This document shows positions 33,395 to 45,156 of a stretch of 64,000 bases of DNA, piece by piece (the first letter of the stretch is position 1; every line of letters starts with the position of its first letter). Under the pieces are notes generated by a model. The model had not been told where the DNA came from and ran no database searches. It saw only the letters and a list, made by a program, of their open reading frames with translations. The translations under genes were made by a program, and so were the position numbers. The DNA is taken from NCBI GenBank assembly GCA_029449235.1, contig JANATG010000001.1:1054001-1118000 (forward strand), written 5' to 3'. Origin of the DNA: Linnemannia schmuckeri. Its lineage: Eukaryota; Mortierellomycota; Mortierellomycetes; Mortierellales; Mortierellaceae.

Positions 33395-34872
33395 TTTTGT
33401 TTGAACGCAGAAGATTCTTTAGTTGTTGCGTTTGTCTTTTGCTTGGTCTCAGAGTTGGAGTTGGAGTTGGTGTTGATGTTGGTGTTTGGCGGATGCGAAA
33501 TTTGTTGAACAAAGAAAAAAAAGCAGAAGGAAAGCATGAGATAGAAGAAAAGGAAAAAGGAAGGAAAAAATGGTACAGTATATGAGAATAATATAAATTC
33601 TAAAGACTTCCTGAGCTGTGTTATATCAAGGGGGTGATTTTACCCTTTTATCTCTCCTTTTCAATCTGTCACACTAGCCTATCAAATTAGCGTGCTCATC
33701 ATACATTTAGACGGCAACTAAGAGAAGGGGCTCTTGATCGCAGTAGGCCTATAGCAGGAAACACAAGGCGTCTGTCTCCTTGCTTTGATGATGTGGACGA
33801 TGCTTAATGATATTTATTCCGTCTAGCCTCCTTTTTTTATATATCCTTGTTACGTCCTTTTTCCTGTGCGTTTTGCCTTTTACGCCGGTACTTTGATGGA
33901 ATATAGCAAGAGTGGAGGACTTGATCGTGGGCAAAGAAACTATGGAGTGTCTTTCGATATGCTGTATGTACAACGGCGCAAGGACAAACAAAGCCAAGAG
34001 AGGGGTACAAAGTAAGAACTTTTGAAAATGCAGACAGATTACAGTAATTTTCATAATCGAATTGAACTATTTAAAAAAGTCTTAATCCACAAGTGATTAA
34101 TTCGACGCGAAAGTGGTCAAAACAGGAAGCCATCATGAAATTAATTTGAAACTCGACGCGTCGAACTGATGGAGTAAAGTGATCAGAATAGCGCGATCAA
34201 TCAATCAAGTCGCCTTGACTCACCTGCACCTCCTACTTCATCTCCAAAATGCCTAAAGCTATGTATATACAAATAGGTATCCGGACATGCCCCAATACCA
34301 AGATTGTCTCGCCTCGTCCCCACGCCCCAGCAATGGGCATAGTTGTTCCTCAGAACGATCGCATTACGAACCAGCACGGGCTCAACTTCCAGCTGTTCAG
34401 CCATTTCAGGAAGTATCGCAAAGACCAAACTTCAGGTCTCTTTGAACGATTTTATTTTATGAATTTTTGCTACATGTAATGACTCAGCTCTTGCTGCTGT
34501 CGTTCCTATCATGAGCGACTCTTTTAGATAGACGTGCAATCGGTATGGGAGCGAAATAATGAGCATTATTCTTCTTGGTACGGATGTAGTAGAAGTAGAT
34601 TTTGCACATTACAATGGACCCCCTTTCGAATAATAATCGAGAACCGACAGAAAGGCAGTAAGGACCAAAAGAAGACATAAAAGGACACGAGTCTTCGCCG
34701 ATTGGTTCTCTTTATTCACTTTTTAACGAATCCCACACACACGCACAATCACATTTCGGTCAACAGAAATCTCGAAACGAATCTATAGTAACGACTACTA
34801 TTTTCTCTCTCGCCTTCATTCTCGTCTTTCTACACTTGTCCTCACATGTTTTTTTACGACAAATCAACCACG
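33395..34872. other. divergent space between two secreted-protein genes
   Basis: Both flanking genes point outward. A/T-rich. Short frames are open on both strands at about 34201-34479; neither matches anything I recognise. No gene is called. Confidence 0.45.
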
Positions 34873-35739
34873 ATGAGAATTATCAACGCATTAGCAGTAA
34901 CTCTTTTCGTCTTTGCGACTACATCCCTGGCAGCCCCCGCGTCCATCTACAGCAACAATGGTCTCACCGCGCCGTTAACCAGAAGTATCGTCAACTCTCT
35001 CGCCGACACCAGTGCCCTTCCTCTCGGAAACACCTTAGCAGGAGGAGGCATCAATGGTCTCACAGCCCGCTCGATCGCTCAGGACAATGAAAACCCCATA
35101 ACTTCGATGTTTCCCAAACGAAATCTCTACGCGGATACGATCCTGGATGTGATCATTGAAATAAACACAGAAGTGACCGTCAAGGCGCTTGCGAAACTCA
35201 AACTCGACCTCTGTTCCGACATCCACGCCAAAGTCAAAATCGTTGCCTCCAGAATGCTTACAACAAATCTCGACCTCGTCATCCCCAAGATCTCGGCCAA
35301 AATCAATACGCAAACTAACACGGCCATCAACGCCAAAGTCGAAGTCGATGCCCAATCCTTGGTTAAGGATAAGATCCAGCATCATGGTCTCCATGCCATC
35401 CACAAGCATTGTCCTCACGCTGATGACCGATGCTTGCGCAAGCATGCACTCAAGATTGTCGAGTGTGTTGAGTGAGCGGTCCAGGAGGACGTGCTGCACC
35501 TGTTTGTGGCTCTCAAGACTAACCTAATGGCTCATGTTCGTGCAAAGATCGCAGTCGTGATCAGGGATCTGGGAGTGAACCTGTTGGTGGAACAGATACA
35601 TGTCCAGGAATTTGCGGATGCGATCGTAGAGTTGGATTTGCATTTCGATATGTGCTCCCACGTCATTGTCAAGGACATTCATGCCGAGGTCAAACCTCAT
35701 GCAGTCTCTTCCATCAAGTCCATCTGTCGCTCTCGTTAA
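34873..35739 (+). CDS. secreted protein, frame interrupted by one in-frame TGA
   Basis: ATG at 34873 opens with a signal peptide (RIINALAVTLFVFATTSLAA). The first part runs 200 residues to TGA at 35473-35475. The same frame then continues open for 88 codons to TAA at 35737, with the same style of sequence: alternating hydrophobic/charged residues, sparse Cys, for example ADAIVELDLHFDMCSHVIVKDI. The part before the stop has similar blocks (LAKLKLDLCSDIHAKVKIVA). Three explanations fit: a 93-base intron 35472-35564 (donor GTGAGC, branch CTAAC at 35519, acceptor TCAG, length divisible by three) giving 257 residues; a single nonsense mutation; or stop readthrough. The intron is my preferred reading. 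Family not recognised. An upstream in-frame ATG at 34846 would spoil the signal peptide. Confidence 0.65.
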
Positions 35740-36292
35740 TGTTTGTTTCAAGGCGCGAAAAACAATGGTCGTAGTAGAAACTGGAGAAGCCCGAGCGTTA
35801 TTTTTTTCGTTCCATGTATACCCAGCTCCACTCCAGTTTTTTATCTTTGCTCAGTCTTGTCATGTACTCCAGCATGTACCTCGCATGTAATGTTCTTTGT
35901 ACCTTTTCATAGCCAAGCAACTTTACACTAATCGCTCCTTTGCTATCTTTTATTTTTTCCTTATCACATACCAAGCATTCAATAAACCAAATGATATAAA
36001 CATTTTCCCATGCCTTTACTTCAATTTAAACAGCTGAAAGCGAGCAATGGAGGGGGGGGGGGAGGGGGAGGTATGGGCGGTGGGTGGATGGGACTATGGT
36101 ACATGTACAGGTGTGAAAAGGAAGGAGGAAAGTGGCTAAAAAAAGAATATAAGCAAAAACGTCAACGCGAAGGCAATAAGAAAGAAAAAGAATGCCTTAG
36201 CAGGGACGGGACATGTTCGCAATCATAGGGCAATGGAAGAAAAAGGGAGAGCTGGTATGGACGTGCTGGCTGTAAGAGAGAAAAATTATGCT
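35740..36292. other. convergent intergenic region
   Basis: 3' flanks of the secreted-protein gene and of the WD40 gene. It includes a G-rich stretch near 36050-36085. No coding signal. Confidence 0.5.
35981..35986 (+). terminator. possible polyadenylation signal
   Basis: AATAAA about 240 bases after the final stop of the secreted-protein gene. Confidence 0.35.
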
Positions 36293-39200
36293 TTACCATC
36301 CTTTTTTGATATCGATGGTAGGACGGGCCAACTGACGACGTTTCTCCAACCACTTTTCGTCCGACTCTTGTAACTGACTCTGGAGTTCCTTCGTGACCCA
36401 ACTATAATTAAATGAAAGCGTAATTAAGTGGCAATAAGTAAAATTCCATGGGTTAGTGAAATGGACAAGAGGCCTCCCCTTTGGCCCAACAAGACATAAC
36501 ATAAACCCTAGATGGCAACAAACAAAGGGCCCGAAGAAGAGTAAAAAAAAGCAAATCGGCAAACTTACACAATGATATGATTGTCATCGCTGCAGGAGGC
36601 CATCATGCCGGGTTGGACAAGGGTGCTAGCCATGCATCCAGAGTGTTTCGAGTGCTCATCCAGGACACTGATCAGATCGCCCGTCTCGACATCCCACAAA
36701 TTCAGCTTGCCGTTCTCGGAGCCTGCACATAGAAGCTCTTCACGGGGACCAATAAACGTGGGCATGATAATAAAGGAGCTGTTCTCCAACGTCTCGGCTT
36801 CGAACGAACGGAGGTAGGTCATCGTCTTGAGATCGTATAATGCCATATGTGCTGGTCGATGAATTTGCTTGTCGTCCTTTATGAAGATATGCGCAAAAAA
36901 AAGTGGAGAGGAACATGCAAAGTTAGGTGCTTTGGCTCAAACAGAAAGAATTCTTGTCAGTAAATCCAAATAACAAAAAATGCAATGGAAAAGTGCACTC
37001 ACCCGCACTGTAACGACTGCATAACGGCCTTGATGCGATACATTTACGGTCGTCGCTTGTTGGGTTTGAGCACCAAGGCTCCTATAGGGTAGAGAGAATT
37101 AAGTATTCATATAGCTGTTAAGTAATCTGCAAAATATAGAGTTTATAACAGCTGTTGTCTTTCATTCTGGTTACCTTATCGTGTGAGTCTCTCCAAATGA
37201 GTGAATATCTAGGGTCAAACCAGAAGTCAGGACAGCAAAATCGTTTGTTCCAGGGATGTTTCTGACGAACTTGCCCGACTGTGCCTTTTCGACGATGTAC
37301 TCCTGGATAACATCGCCTTTGAGGTTCTACAAAAACGGGAAATCAATACAATTAAACCATGTCAGCATTGGCTTTCTTTGAACAGCTACCCCTTGATAAA
37401 ACGCGTCGACAGAGGTTTTTGTCCTGCACAAAGGTCAAATTGAATAATAACTTACATAAATGCTAAACTTGCCTCTGTCGTCAGAGTAAAGAAAGCGCTG
37501 ACTGTCAGGGAACCAGGCAACATCCGAGACTATGGTGGAGCAGGTGTTATCTTGGGAAGGTCTGGTGAAGAGGATCTCGCCTGACTCGACCTCAACGACC
37601 TGCAGCTCGTAGATAAAATCTTTATGCCAGCCGTCATATCCGAGGTTGAGTAGCAAATACTTGCTGTCGGGGGACCACGAAACATGACTGATTGACCGTT
37701 TAAAGTTGATGGTCCTGTAGATACTTGGCTCTGGGGCCTGTTCTCGTATGAGGTGGTCAGGAGCAATAAAAAGGGGTGAAAAAAGAAAAACAAGAAAAGT
37801 AAAGGTTTGATGGGAAGAAAGAACAGAAGATAGGCAGGCGGACAAGTGGTCTGAGGTTAGTATGAGTTTATGCGAAAAATTGCTAGGCTTTCTTGTTTTA
37901 GAGAGCTTTTGGGGTGTTGCTGGGGTGGGCCACAGACGAACGAATCAGCGCTTTCTTTTCAGTTACGAAGAAGCAAGAGAACGCCTAGGCGAATGCTGGC
38001 AAGTTCACATTTTGTGTTCACAGTTCGCACGCAAAACAAACAATGCAAACAAACACAACCACGCAATTAGAATTTTGTGTCCCGTTCCCTTATCCATCTT
38101 GCGATGGCTTTCTTTTCGTCATAATCGAAGCAGAGCTCGCTTAAACTTGAAGTCCTTTTATAGTATACTGATGCATGAATGAAGAAACCAAAAAAAGACC
38201 CCAATCGGTTTGGCAATGCAATGAAGAGCAATCCTCTCCTCAAAACATTCAACATGCTCCAAATCTACACCCAACGAGATAGTATCAGCAAGTACATAGC
38301 GAGAGAGAGAGAGAAAGACTAGTGGGAGGTAAAAAGGAAACCTGTGGAGGTGCAGAGCATGGAGCCCACTCCTCGGGAATAAAAATACAAAAAATATATT
38401 GAGCATCTGCGCCAGCAGAGAAAGACACAGACTGGTTGCCTGTTACGGGCTGTTTTCGTGTCCAGTATGGCTTGGGCGTTCAGGAAGGCCAGAAGACCTA
38501 ACGGTCATATTGTTGTTGTATTTTCCATCTCGGTCTTGTCGAACAATTATATCGCAGAAACCAGATTATAGTAAATAACTGAGAGAGTCAGATCGGTTTG
38601 ATCCGAACTGAATTGATGGTCTTTTAAGTCCAGTGCTTCAGCAGCACATTAGGCAACCCTCGACAACACAATCCTTTCCTATTTTTTCTTTCTCTACCTC
38701 AGCGATCGAAGACAAGTCAATTTCCCCACCTTTTTTAGAACTTCATCTCTTCATTGTTCAAGATCGAATGGTGCTCAGGGCAATGCTATTCATCCCCTCC
38801 TTTGTTCACTGTCACTTGTGCCACCTTGCTCGCCCTTTGCTGGGATACAATTCTTTCTCTCTCTCACTAGTCGACTCTCGCTCTTCCTCCCCATAACATC
38901 AGCAGCAAGGAAAGTGGATACCCTCTCTCTCCATCAACCGATGCCCAATAGAATGAATCGCTCTCCTGCTTTTCATTTCTCTCGCCTCTCACACCATCTT
39001 GTGCCGTCGAGAGTTTGCTCCACGTATGCTATTTTCCCGTAAACAAGCAAACAAGCAACGGAAAAGACACAAATCAACATCAACGGAGGGAAAGGGTGAG
39101 AAAATATAAATAATACGAAAAAAAAATAAAAAAATAAAAAAAAAAAATAAACCACAAACAAACCCAAAATCCAATATGGGACATCAGTTGTGGTTGATGT

Positions 39201-39950
39201 TGAGCCAACAAACTGAATACAAGGGAAAAAAGAAAGGAAAAGGAAAGGGAATACTGGTATTACCATGAGGTCCTGCCAAATGATAACTGCCTGATCCAGA
39301 CCAACTGAGACAAGGTATTGCGCCGAGGGCGAAAAGTGGACGAACCAGCATTCATCCAGATGGAACGTCAACCGGTGGCGAACCTCGCTTGGGACGAGGT
39401 CGCGCAGCGCATCCCGGCGCTGGCTCTCAAAGTACTGGTAAGTGCTATTCCGTTCGCGCACCTGGATGCTGTGAGACTCTTCCATGATGCTCGAGATGCT
39501 GTTGCTTCGCACGCTAGAGCAGTATGAGCACGAGGGGAGCATGGGTCCTGCCAAGGCCATATCCTGGTCGTGACCTCCATGCTGGGTATTATCGAGTTCG
39601 TGATGGTGATGATGGTGGTGGCAGAATGGACAAGGCTGTGGGGATGTCTTTGAGGACCACGATGCGTCCGAGGGATCGATGGGGCTGTAGACTGTGGCAA
39701 TGCTGGAGGGGCGGGTATAGTGGTTTCTGTCAGGGAGCAGGGTTGGGGAAGTTGAAGAAGAGGAGGTGGGTGTGGTGAGGGAGGTGGAAGCAAAGAAGTT
39801 GGCGAGGTCCTTTTCGACGTCTTGGTCGTCTTCTTTGATGGGGGAGTATACAGCGGAGAGAGCGTTTGTGTTGATCTTTGGGTATCTTGCCGAGGGCGAC
39901 CGTTGAGGAGATGACACAGACTGTTTGCGAGGAGGTGGGGAGAGCGACAT
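36293..39950 (-). CDS. WD40-repeat protein (WDR26/Gid7-like style)
   Basis: Six exons: 39950-39264, 37737-37456, 37326-37175, 37081-37003, 36876-36569 and 36401-36293, total 538 residues, all frame-exact. Residues 1-190 are Ser/Pro-rich with a seven-His run. The helical link YQYFESQRRDALRDLVP then leads into a beta-propeller: LDECWFVHFSPS...AVIIWQ, SHVSWSPDSKYLLLNLG, VAWFPDSQRFLYSDD, AGSENGKLNLWDVETG and a last blade MASCSDDNHIIVWV. The C-terminus is a short basic tail. The order resembles the propeller of WDR26/Gid7, a subunit of the GID/CTLH ubiquitin ligase, but no LisH/CTLH domain is seen, so this is only a tentative relation. Intron 1 is 1526 bases, by far the longest in the window. Confidence 0.78.
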
Positions 39951-40610
39951 TGTTGTTGTTGTTTGTTGTAGAAGTATACGTGTGAGGGTGTATGCGAGTG
40001 TGTATGTAAGGGTCAGCAAGGGTTACAAAGAGGGTGGATGTTACTGAGAGCGGGCGAATGAAGATGAAGAAAGTAGGAACGAGAAGGAAGGGGTGAGATA
40101 AAGAACAGAGTATACGAGTTTGTGTCAGACGAGTGACAAGGAAGGTGGAGGGAAGTATAGAGTAAAAAGAGAAGGAAAAGAAGAAAAGATGGAATGAAGG
40201 GAAGAAGAAAAGATGGAAAGAAGGGAAAGAAAAGGAAAGAAGGGAAGGAAATGGAAAGAAGGGAAGAAGAGAAGGAAAGAAGCAAAGAGGGAAAGCAGCA
40301 AAGAAGCAAAGAAGCAACGAAGCAATGAAGGAATGAAGAGACAAAGAAGAAAGGAAAGAAGATAACAAAAAAAAAAAGAACGATGGTCGGATGGGTCACT
40401 TGGTCACTTGGGTAGACAGGACAGGGTGGAAAGTTGAGCGTGGAAATAACAGAGAGAAAAACAAACAGAACACAAAAGAAAAAGGGACAAGACGCAACCG
40501 TGCGAACAGCTGAACTAATAGATTCTGGACGGAAAACAAAGTTGTGAAAAATGATTTTGATTGAATAGAATAGAATCCCATTCATCTCCCTCGGTCTATC
40601 CCATTATGCC

Positions 40611-40692
40611 TCTGTTGTCCCCTGTTGTCCTCTGTTGTCCTCTGTTGTCCCTGTTGTTCCTGTTGTTCCTGTTGTCCCTGTTGGTTGTTCCC
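40611..40692 (+). repeat. TGTTGTCCC minisatellite
   Basis: About eight copies of a 9-10 base unit, TGTTGTCCC / TGTTGTTCC / TGTTGTCCTC. Confidence 0.85.
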
Positions 40693-42120
40693 TGTCGCCG
40701 ATAAACATCTGATAATAATAAAATAACAACCAAATTGGTTGCATCCTTTCTCCTTTGTTCCCATCGCCCTCTCACCAACAAAACAACTCACGCTTCCGAT
40801 CGTCTATCTGGTATTGTTTGTTGTTTTTGAGTATTGTTAATCGATTGGTTTATTATTTCGCATAATCATTTGTTGTTCCTTCTTGCACTTCCTCTTTTCT
40901 CATGAGGAGCGCCATTTCACGAACAATCACAGTCAAAACACCAACACCAACAACAACAAAGGAAAAGCCAAATAAACTGAACTATCACTGCAACGCATCG
41001 GTTAGTACGTAGCGCGCGCGCATGGCGACAGGAATGTATTGTCCTTTGCGTCTTTCATGGTAAGCAAAATAGCAGCAATAATACAAGCGGGATAGAAAAA
41101 AAAACGACACACAGGAAGTCGTGCAATCACAAGCCGCCACAGCATAGCGTCGCAATGTTTCTTACTTGTTTTGCGGATGTGACGGATGGCGTGTGCGCTT
41201 CCTGGTGTGTTTTTCAAGTTCAGAGTGCGAAAGCAAGACCTATGCCTGTTGGTAATCGATAATTAAGTACTGAAATGAACAACTCACTGTCCAGTTGAAG
41301 TCGGGGTCATTTTCCTTTTGTGCTATCCGATTGTGCGTCCATCTGCTTTGGCCTTGTTGTGGAACATTGATCATGGTAATGGTCGGAGGTCACTTCCGAG
41401 GAATGAAGCGAATGTGACTGAGAGACCAATGATGAATGTGCTCCTTTCCTTTTTCTTTTCAACCTTGCTTACTGTACTCGCTCACTCGTTGTACCCTTTC
41501 GCCTTCTCTTCCTGTTCATCTTCCTCAGCAGTCGCATTTTCAGGTCCGACGAACAGAGGCGCGGACCACAGGGGACCGAACCAAAATCAAACCCGAACGA
41601 CCAACCCATTGTGCGTGAGCTCAATCAAGCGCCATTCGTGGACATTGCGCGCCCGACCTTAATTGATTTTTTATGTTGTACTCCCCTTTTCACTCTTGGC
41701 GCTACCTGTCGTCCTTGTCTTCCTTGTCTCTCGCATAATCTTGTAGTTTCGACTGACAGGAAGAAAATGCCTCTCACCCACCCTCTCGTCCTCTCTCTTT
41801 TTCATCCCCCCTTCCATCGTTTCCTTGGCGCGAAATCCCTAGCATAAACACACAAAAACAGAAAAAAATTACTTGCCTGTCCTTATCTATCACCAAGAGA
41901 AATTTTTTGTATCGTTCAACACCTTACAACCCTGATCTTTATTCATCTTTTGCTTCGCATTTTGTGTATGTTCGATTGAATGTTGATGCCGACATTAGGA
42001 GAAGGGAGACTGGTCCGATACTGAAATCTTGGGTTTACGGGTAAAAAGTAAACGCAATCGTCATCCACTTCGGGCCTTATCCCTGAACAGACTCTTTGTG
42101 TTCATACTTCACACCCATCT

Positions 42121-42148
42121 TGTCAGTCAGTCAGTCAGTCAGTCAGTC
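42121..42148 (+). repeat. (CAGT)n microsatellite
   Basis: About six copies of CAGT. Confidence 0.85.
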
Positions 42149-42496
42149 TTTCAGTCTTGGTCTTGGCCCTTTTGCTCTCTCTCGAGAGACCAAAGGTAAA
42201 AAAGATGAAGAGTTGACAAAAGAGTCAAGATTAAAGAATATGAGATAGAGTCAAGAGAAAGGGAAGAAGATAGCGAGGTGTTTGTGTTCTTTTCCCATCG
42301 AAAAAAAATTGTGTAACGTAAAAAAAAAAAAAAATGGGTGCAACAGAAAAAGAAGAGGAGATGAAAAACAAACAAAACTATAACACTCTGTCGTGCCAGT
42401 TTGCTCATCACGGCCCTCCCTACCTCCTCTTGTACTCTTCAAAATCGCACCACTCAATGCAAAGAGAAAAAGGCGCGCGCTCGCTGTTGCATGCTT

Positions 42497-42497
<1 letters not shown>

Positions 42498-42535
<38 letters not shown>
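42498..42535 (+). repeat. poly(T) homopolymer
   Basis: About 38 T residues. Confidence 0.85.
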
Positions 42536-42538
<3 letters not shown>

Positions 42539-43019
42539 TGAAATCCGTAACTCGCAACTGGTAGTCTTGTGCTGGCATCGCCAGTCGTGCTCGCCATCGG
42601 TGCACTGGGACAATGCGAACTTTCTTTTTCTCTCTTTCCCTTTTTCAGTTTTTCTTGTACACCCTTCCTCCTAACGAACTTCGTTAACTATTATGGCTAG
42701 AGTGCAACGGACAGCTCGAACGTAAATCCCATTCCTTCAAGACAACTTGTGTTGAGAGTACTCGTTGTTGGACTGAGGCCTGTCTGTTTTTTTTTTATTT
42801 GCTCGTGTTCGCATGCGTCCATGGGATGGGCTGTTGCGTTTTTTTCTCCCTCCGTCGCATGAACGAACCCAAACACAACAGCATATATCATGCCCTGCAT
42901 GAGGTGATGGACTGTACCAGTCCGCATCCACTCCGCATTGTGATTTTGCTGTTGATAATGTTATCGTTATTGCTCATGTTGTGCCCACCGTTGTTGTATT
43001 TAGTACGGACTACGGACAA

Positions 43020-44685
43020 CTAATGGCGATGGGAGGGTTGCCAGGATTTAGCGACTTCCTCAACAGTCTTGCCGCGCGTCTCTGGGATAATCCTATTGAT
43101 CGCGACGGTAAGCAAGCCGAGGATCACAAAGAACAGGTAAAAGACATTACCGCCCCACCATTCCCGCAACTTGAGAAACATGACCGACACAATGAAATTG
43201 GTAGTCCAGTTGATCGACAATGCATAGGCCGACGCACTCGCCACCGCCGCCGTGTCAACCACCTCGGGTATAATCAGGAACGGGATTGGGCCTAGGCCAA
43301 TCGCGTACGTCGCCACAAAGGCAATAATTGAGAATGCCGACAGTTTTGGGATCTCGTAGTTGAGCGACCAGGCCAAGAGGAATGAACTGCAACCCATCGC
43401 CACCGCCGACGCCATCAACAGCGTACGTCGCCGGGCCTTATCCATCACGTACGCCGCAATAAGAGTCATGATCACGTTCACAATCGAGATGTAGACCGTG
43501 ATCATCGCGCCTGACGAAGGGAGGATCTGTGACATGATCGCCGTCGAATAAAAGATAACGCCGTTGATGCCCGACAGTTGCTGCGAAAGCTGCACAAGCG
43601 TCAGGATGATGAGAGGGCGGCGGTAGCGAGGCATGGTTACAAACTCGACCACCGAAAGTCCTCCCGAACCATGGGTCGCGCTAATGCTGTTGTTGTTTTC
43701 ATCTCCAGAGTGTCCAGCACCACCAACCAACAAAGGGTCGCTGGCGTCGTTTAACAGTGGGCTGGCACCCAGGGATTCTTCCTCCTCGGCCACAATTGTA
43801 CGCTCGTCTTGTCGAGTCCAATCACGAATCTCCTTGGCCACATCCTGACGGCCACGCAATATCTGGAGGGAGCGCTTGGCCTTAGCTGCGCCACCGGGTT
43901 GAAGGGCGAGATAGCGAGGGGATTCCTGACAGAAGGGGAGAGCAAAGACCTGAATGACCGCAAGTCCGGCTCCTGCCAATAAGATGGTGCGCCACTGTGT
44001 CTCCGTTGAGTAGTACAGTCCCAGCACCTGCGAGAACAGAATACCCACCACAATTCCCAGCTGGTTCATCACACCTATTTGTTGATATCGTATACGTTTT
44101 TTTTGCCTTTTGTTAGGTCTGTCATATCATCAAACGCGTAATAGTATTTCACAAACAAGGCTGCCATCTACTACTGTCAAGGTACTTACCAAGTGTGCCG
44201 CGAAGTTCAGCAGGCGAGATCTCAGCCAAGTACATAGGGACAATGACCGTCGCGGCGCCACACCCAATACCAATCAGGAACCGCCCCAGAATCATTGTTC
44301 CATACGACGACGCCATACCCATCGCCAACGAACCCAACACAAGTGGCGCATTATTGACTATCAATGCTCCACGGCGTCCCAACCGGTTTGCGAGTCGCGA
44401 GCCCACAAACAGGGATCCGACAAGGCCGCCTAGAGTTAAAGTGGCGACAAGGACGGACCATTCTGCGTTGGTCATGGGGATACAGGTCGGGAGCGAGCCT
44501 TCTTTTTCGAGAACAGGGAGCCCTGCTTCTAAACCAGTAGGGGTGAGGGCGCTAGGCGGCTCGGATGGCTCAGGACAGGTGGTGATGACCTTTTGGGGCG
44601 AATTGAGTTCGCCGATGTGATGGCCGTACTGGAAGGAACCCAGCACGACCGTGAGGGCGTTGAGAATGAGGGCCACGGTGGCCAT
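43020..44685 (-). CDS. MFS sugar porter (GLUT-like)
   Basis: Two exons: 44685-44190 and 44074-43020, 516 residues, the usual length. The split codon is Gly in RGTLGVMNQLG. Sugar-porter signatures are all present: SFQYGHHIGELNSPQ in helix 1, NRLGRRGALI in the 2-3 loop, GRFLIGIGCGAATVIVPMYLAEISP, QESPRYL after helix 6, QQLSGINGVIFYS in helix 7, DKARRRTLL in the 8-9 loop, and PETRGKTVEE at the end of helix 12. The central cytoplasmic loop is long and carries acidic and Gly/Ser-rich inserts. Probably proton-coupled or facilitated hexose uptake at the plasma or vacuolar membrane; the substrate cannot be read from sequence. An acceptor-like TTTACAG shortly upstream leaves room for an extra 5' exon. 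Confidence 0.9.
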
Positions 44686-45156
44686 TAGGTAAACGCTTTG
44701 TTTGCTGTAAAAAGGTGGTTTGTCTTGTTCGTCTTGTTTGTCGAGCGGTTATTCGTGGATGTAATCGATCTTGGTTTGTGAACAAAGGAGGTGTTGGTGC
44801 TGGATGGAAAAGGTCGGTTGGGCTGGGAGGTCGAGACAAGGTGGGAAAGCCACAGGGCAAGGCAACTAAAAATCAAGTCGCACGCTCAGGGGGAGCGAAA
44901 GGAACAAGTGTGTTATTTTGTCAACCCCTTGAAGACAAGTGATCCATTCCCGCATTGACCATTGCGCAATTGGTAGAAGAAAAAAATAGCATACAGAGTC
45001 GAGTGTGAGAAATACATGTTGTTTTTATGATCCAGGGCTAGATGTGTGATAAAGGATGTGGACATGATAGAAGTCGCCCTTGCTGGTGTCAGCAAGAGAG
45101 GGAATAGGAAGGGAAGAGTAGAGAGAAAAAGAAAATAAGAGGAACTAGCTAGCTAT
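44686..45156. other. intergenic between the sugar porter and LSC1
   Basis: Promoter of the minus-strand sugar porter and 3' flank of the minus-strand succinyl-CoA ligase gene; no further gene seen. Confidence 0.5.

Larger units (their letters stand above)
39951..43019. other. 3 kb intergenic interval with repeats
   Basis: No gene is supported. Directly upstream of the WD40 gene the minus strand is nearly pure C/T (about 40020-40380). Further on are a CTGTTGTCC minisatellite, a CAGT repeat and a poly(T) run, in a region of short frames only. Confidence 0.5.

Noticed and set aside
34201..34479. Open frames on both strands
   Set aside because: Neither product is recognisable and there is no splice partner.
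38630..38660. U6 snRNA-like GTGCTTCAGCAGCACAT
   Set aside because: Resembles only the 5' stem of U6; the invariant ACAGAGA and AGCATGG core is missing downstream.
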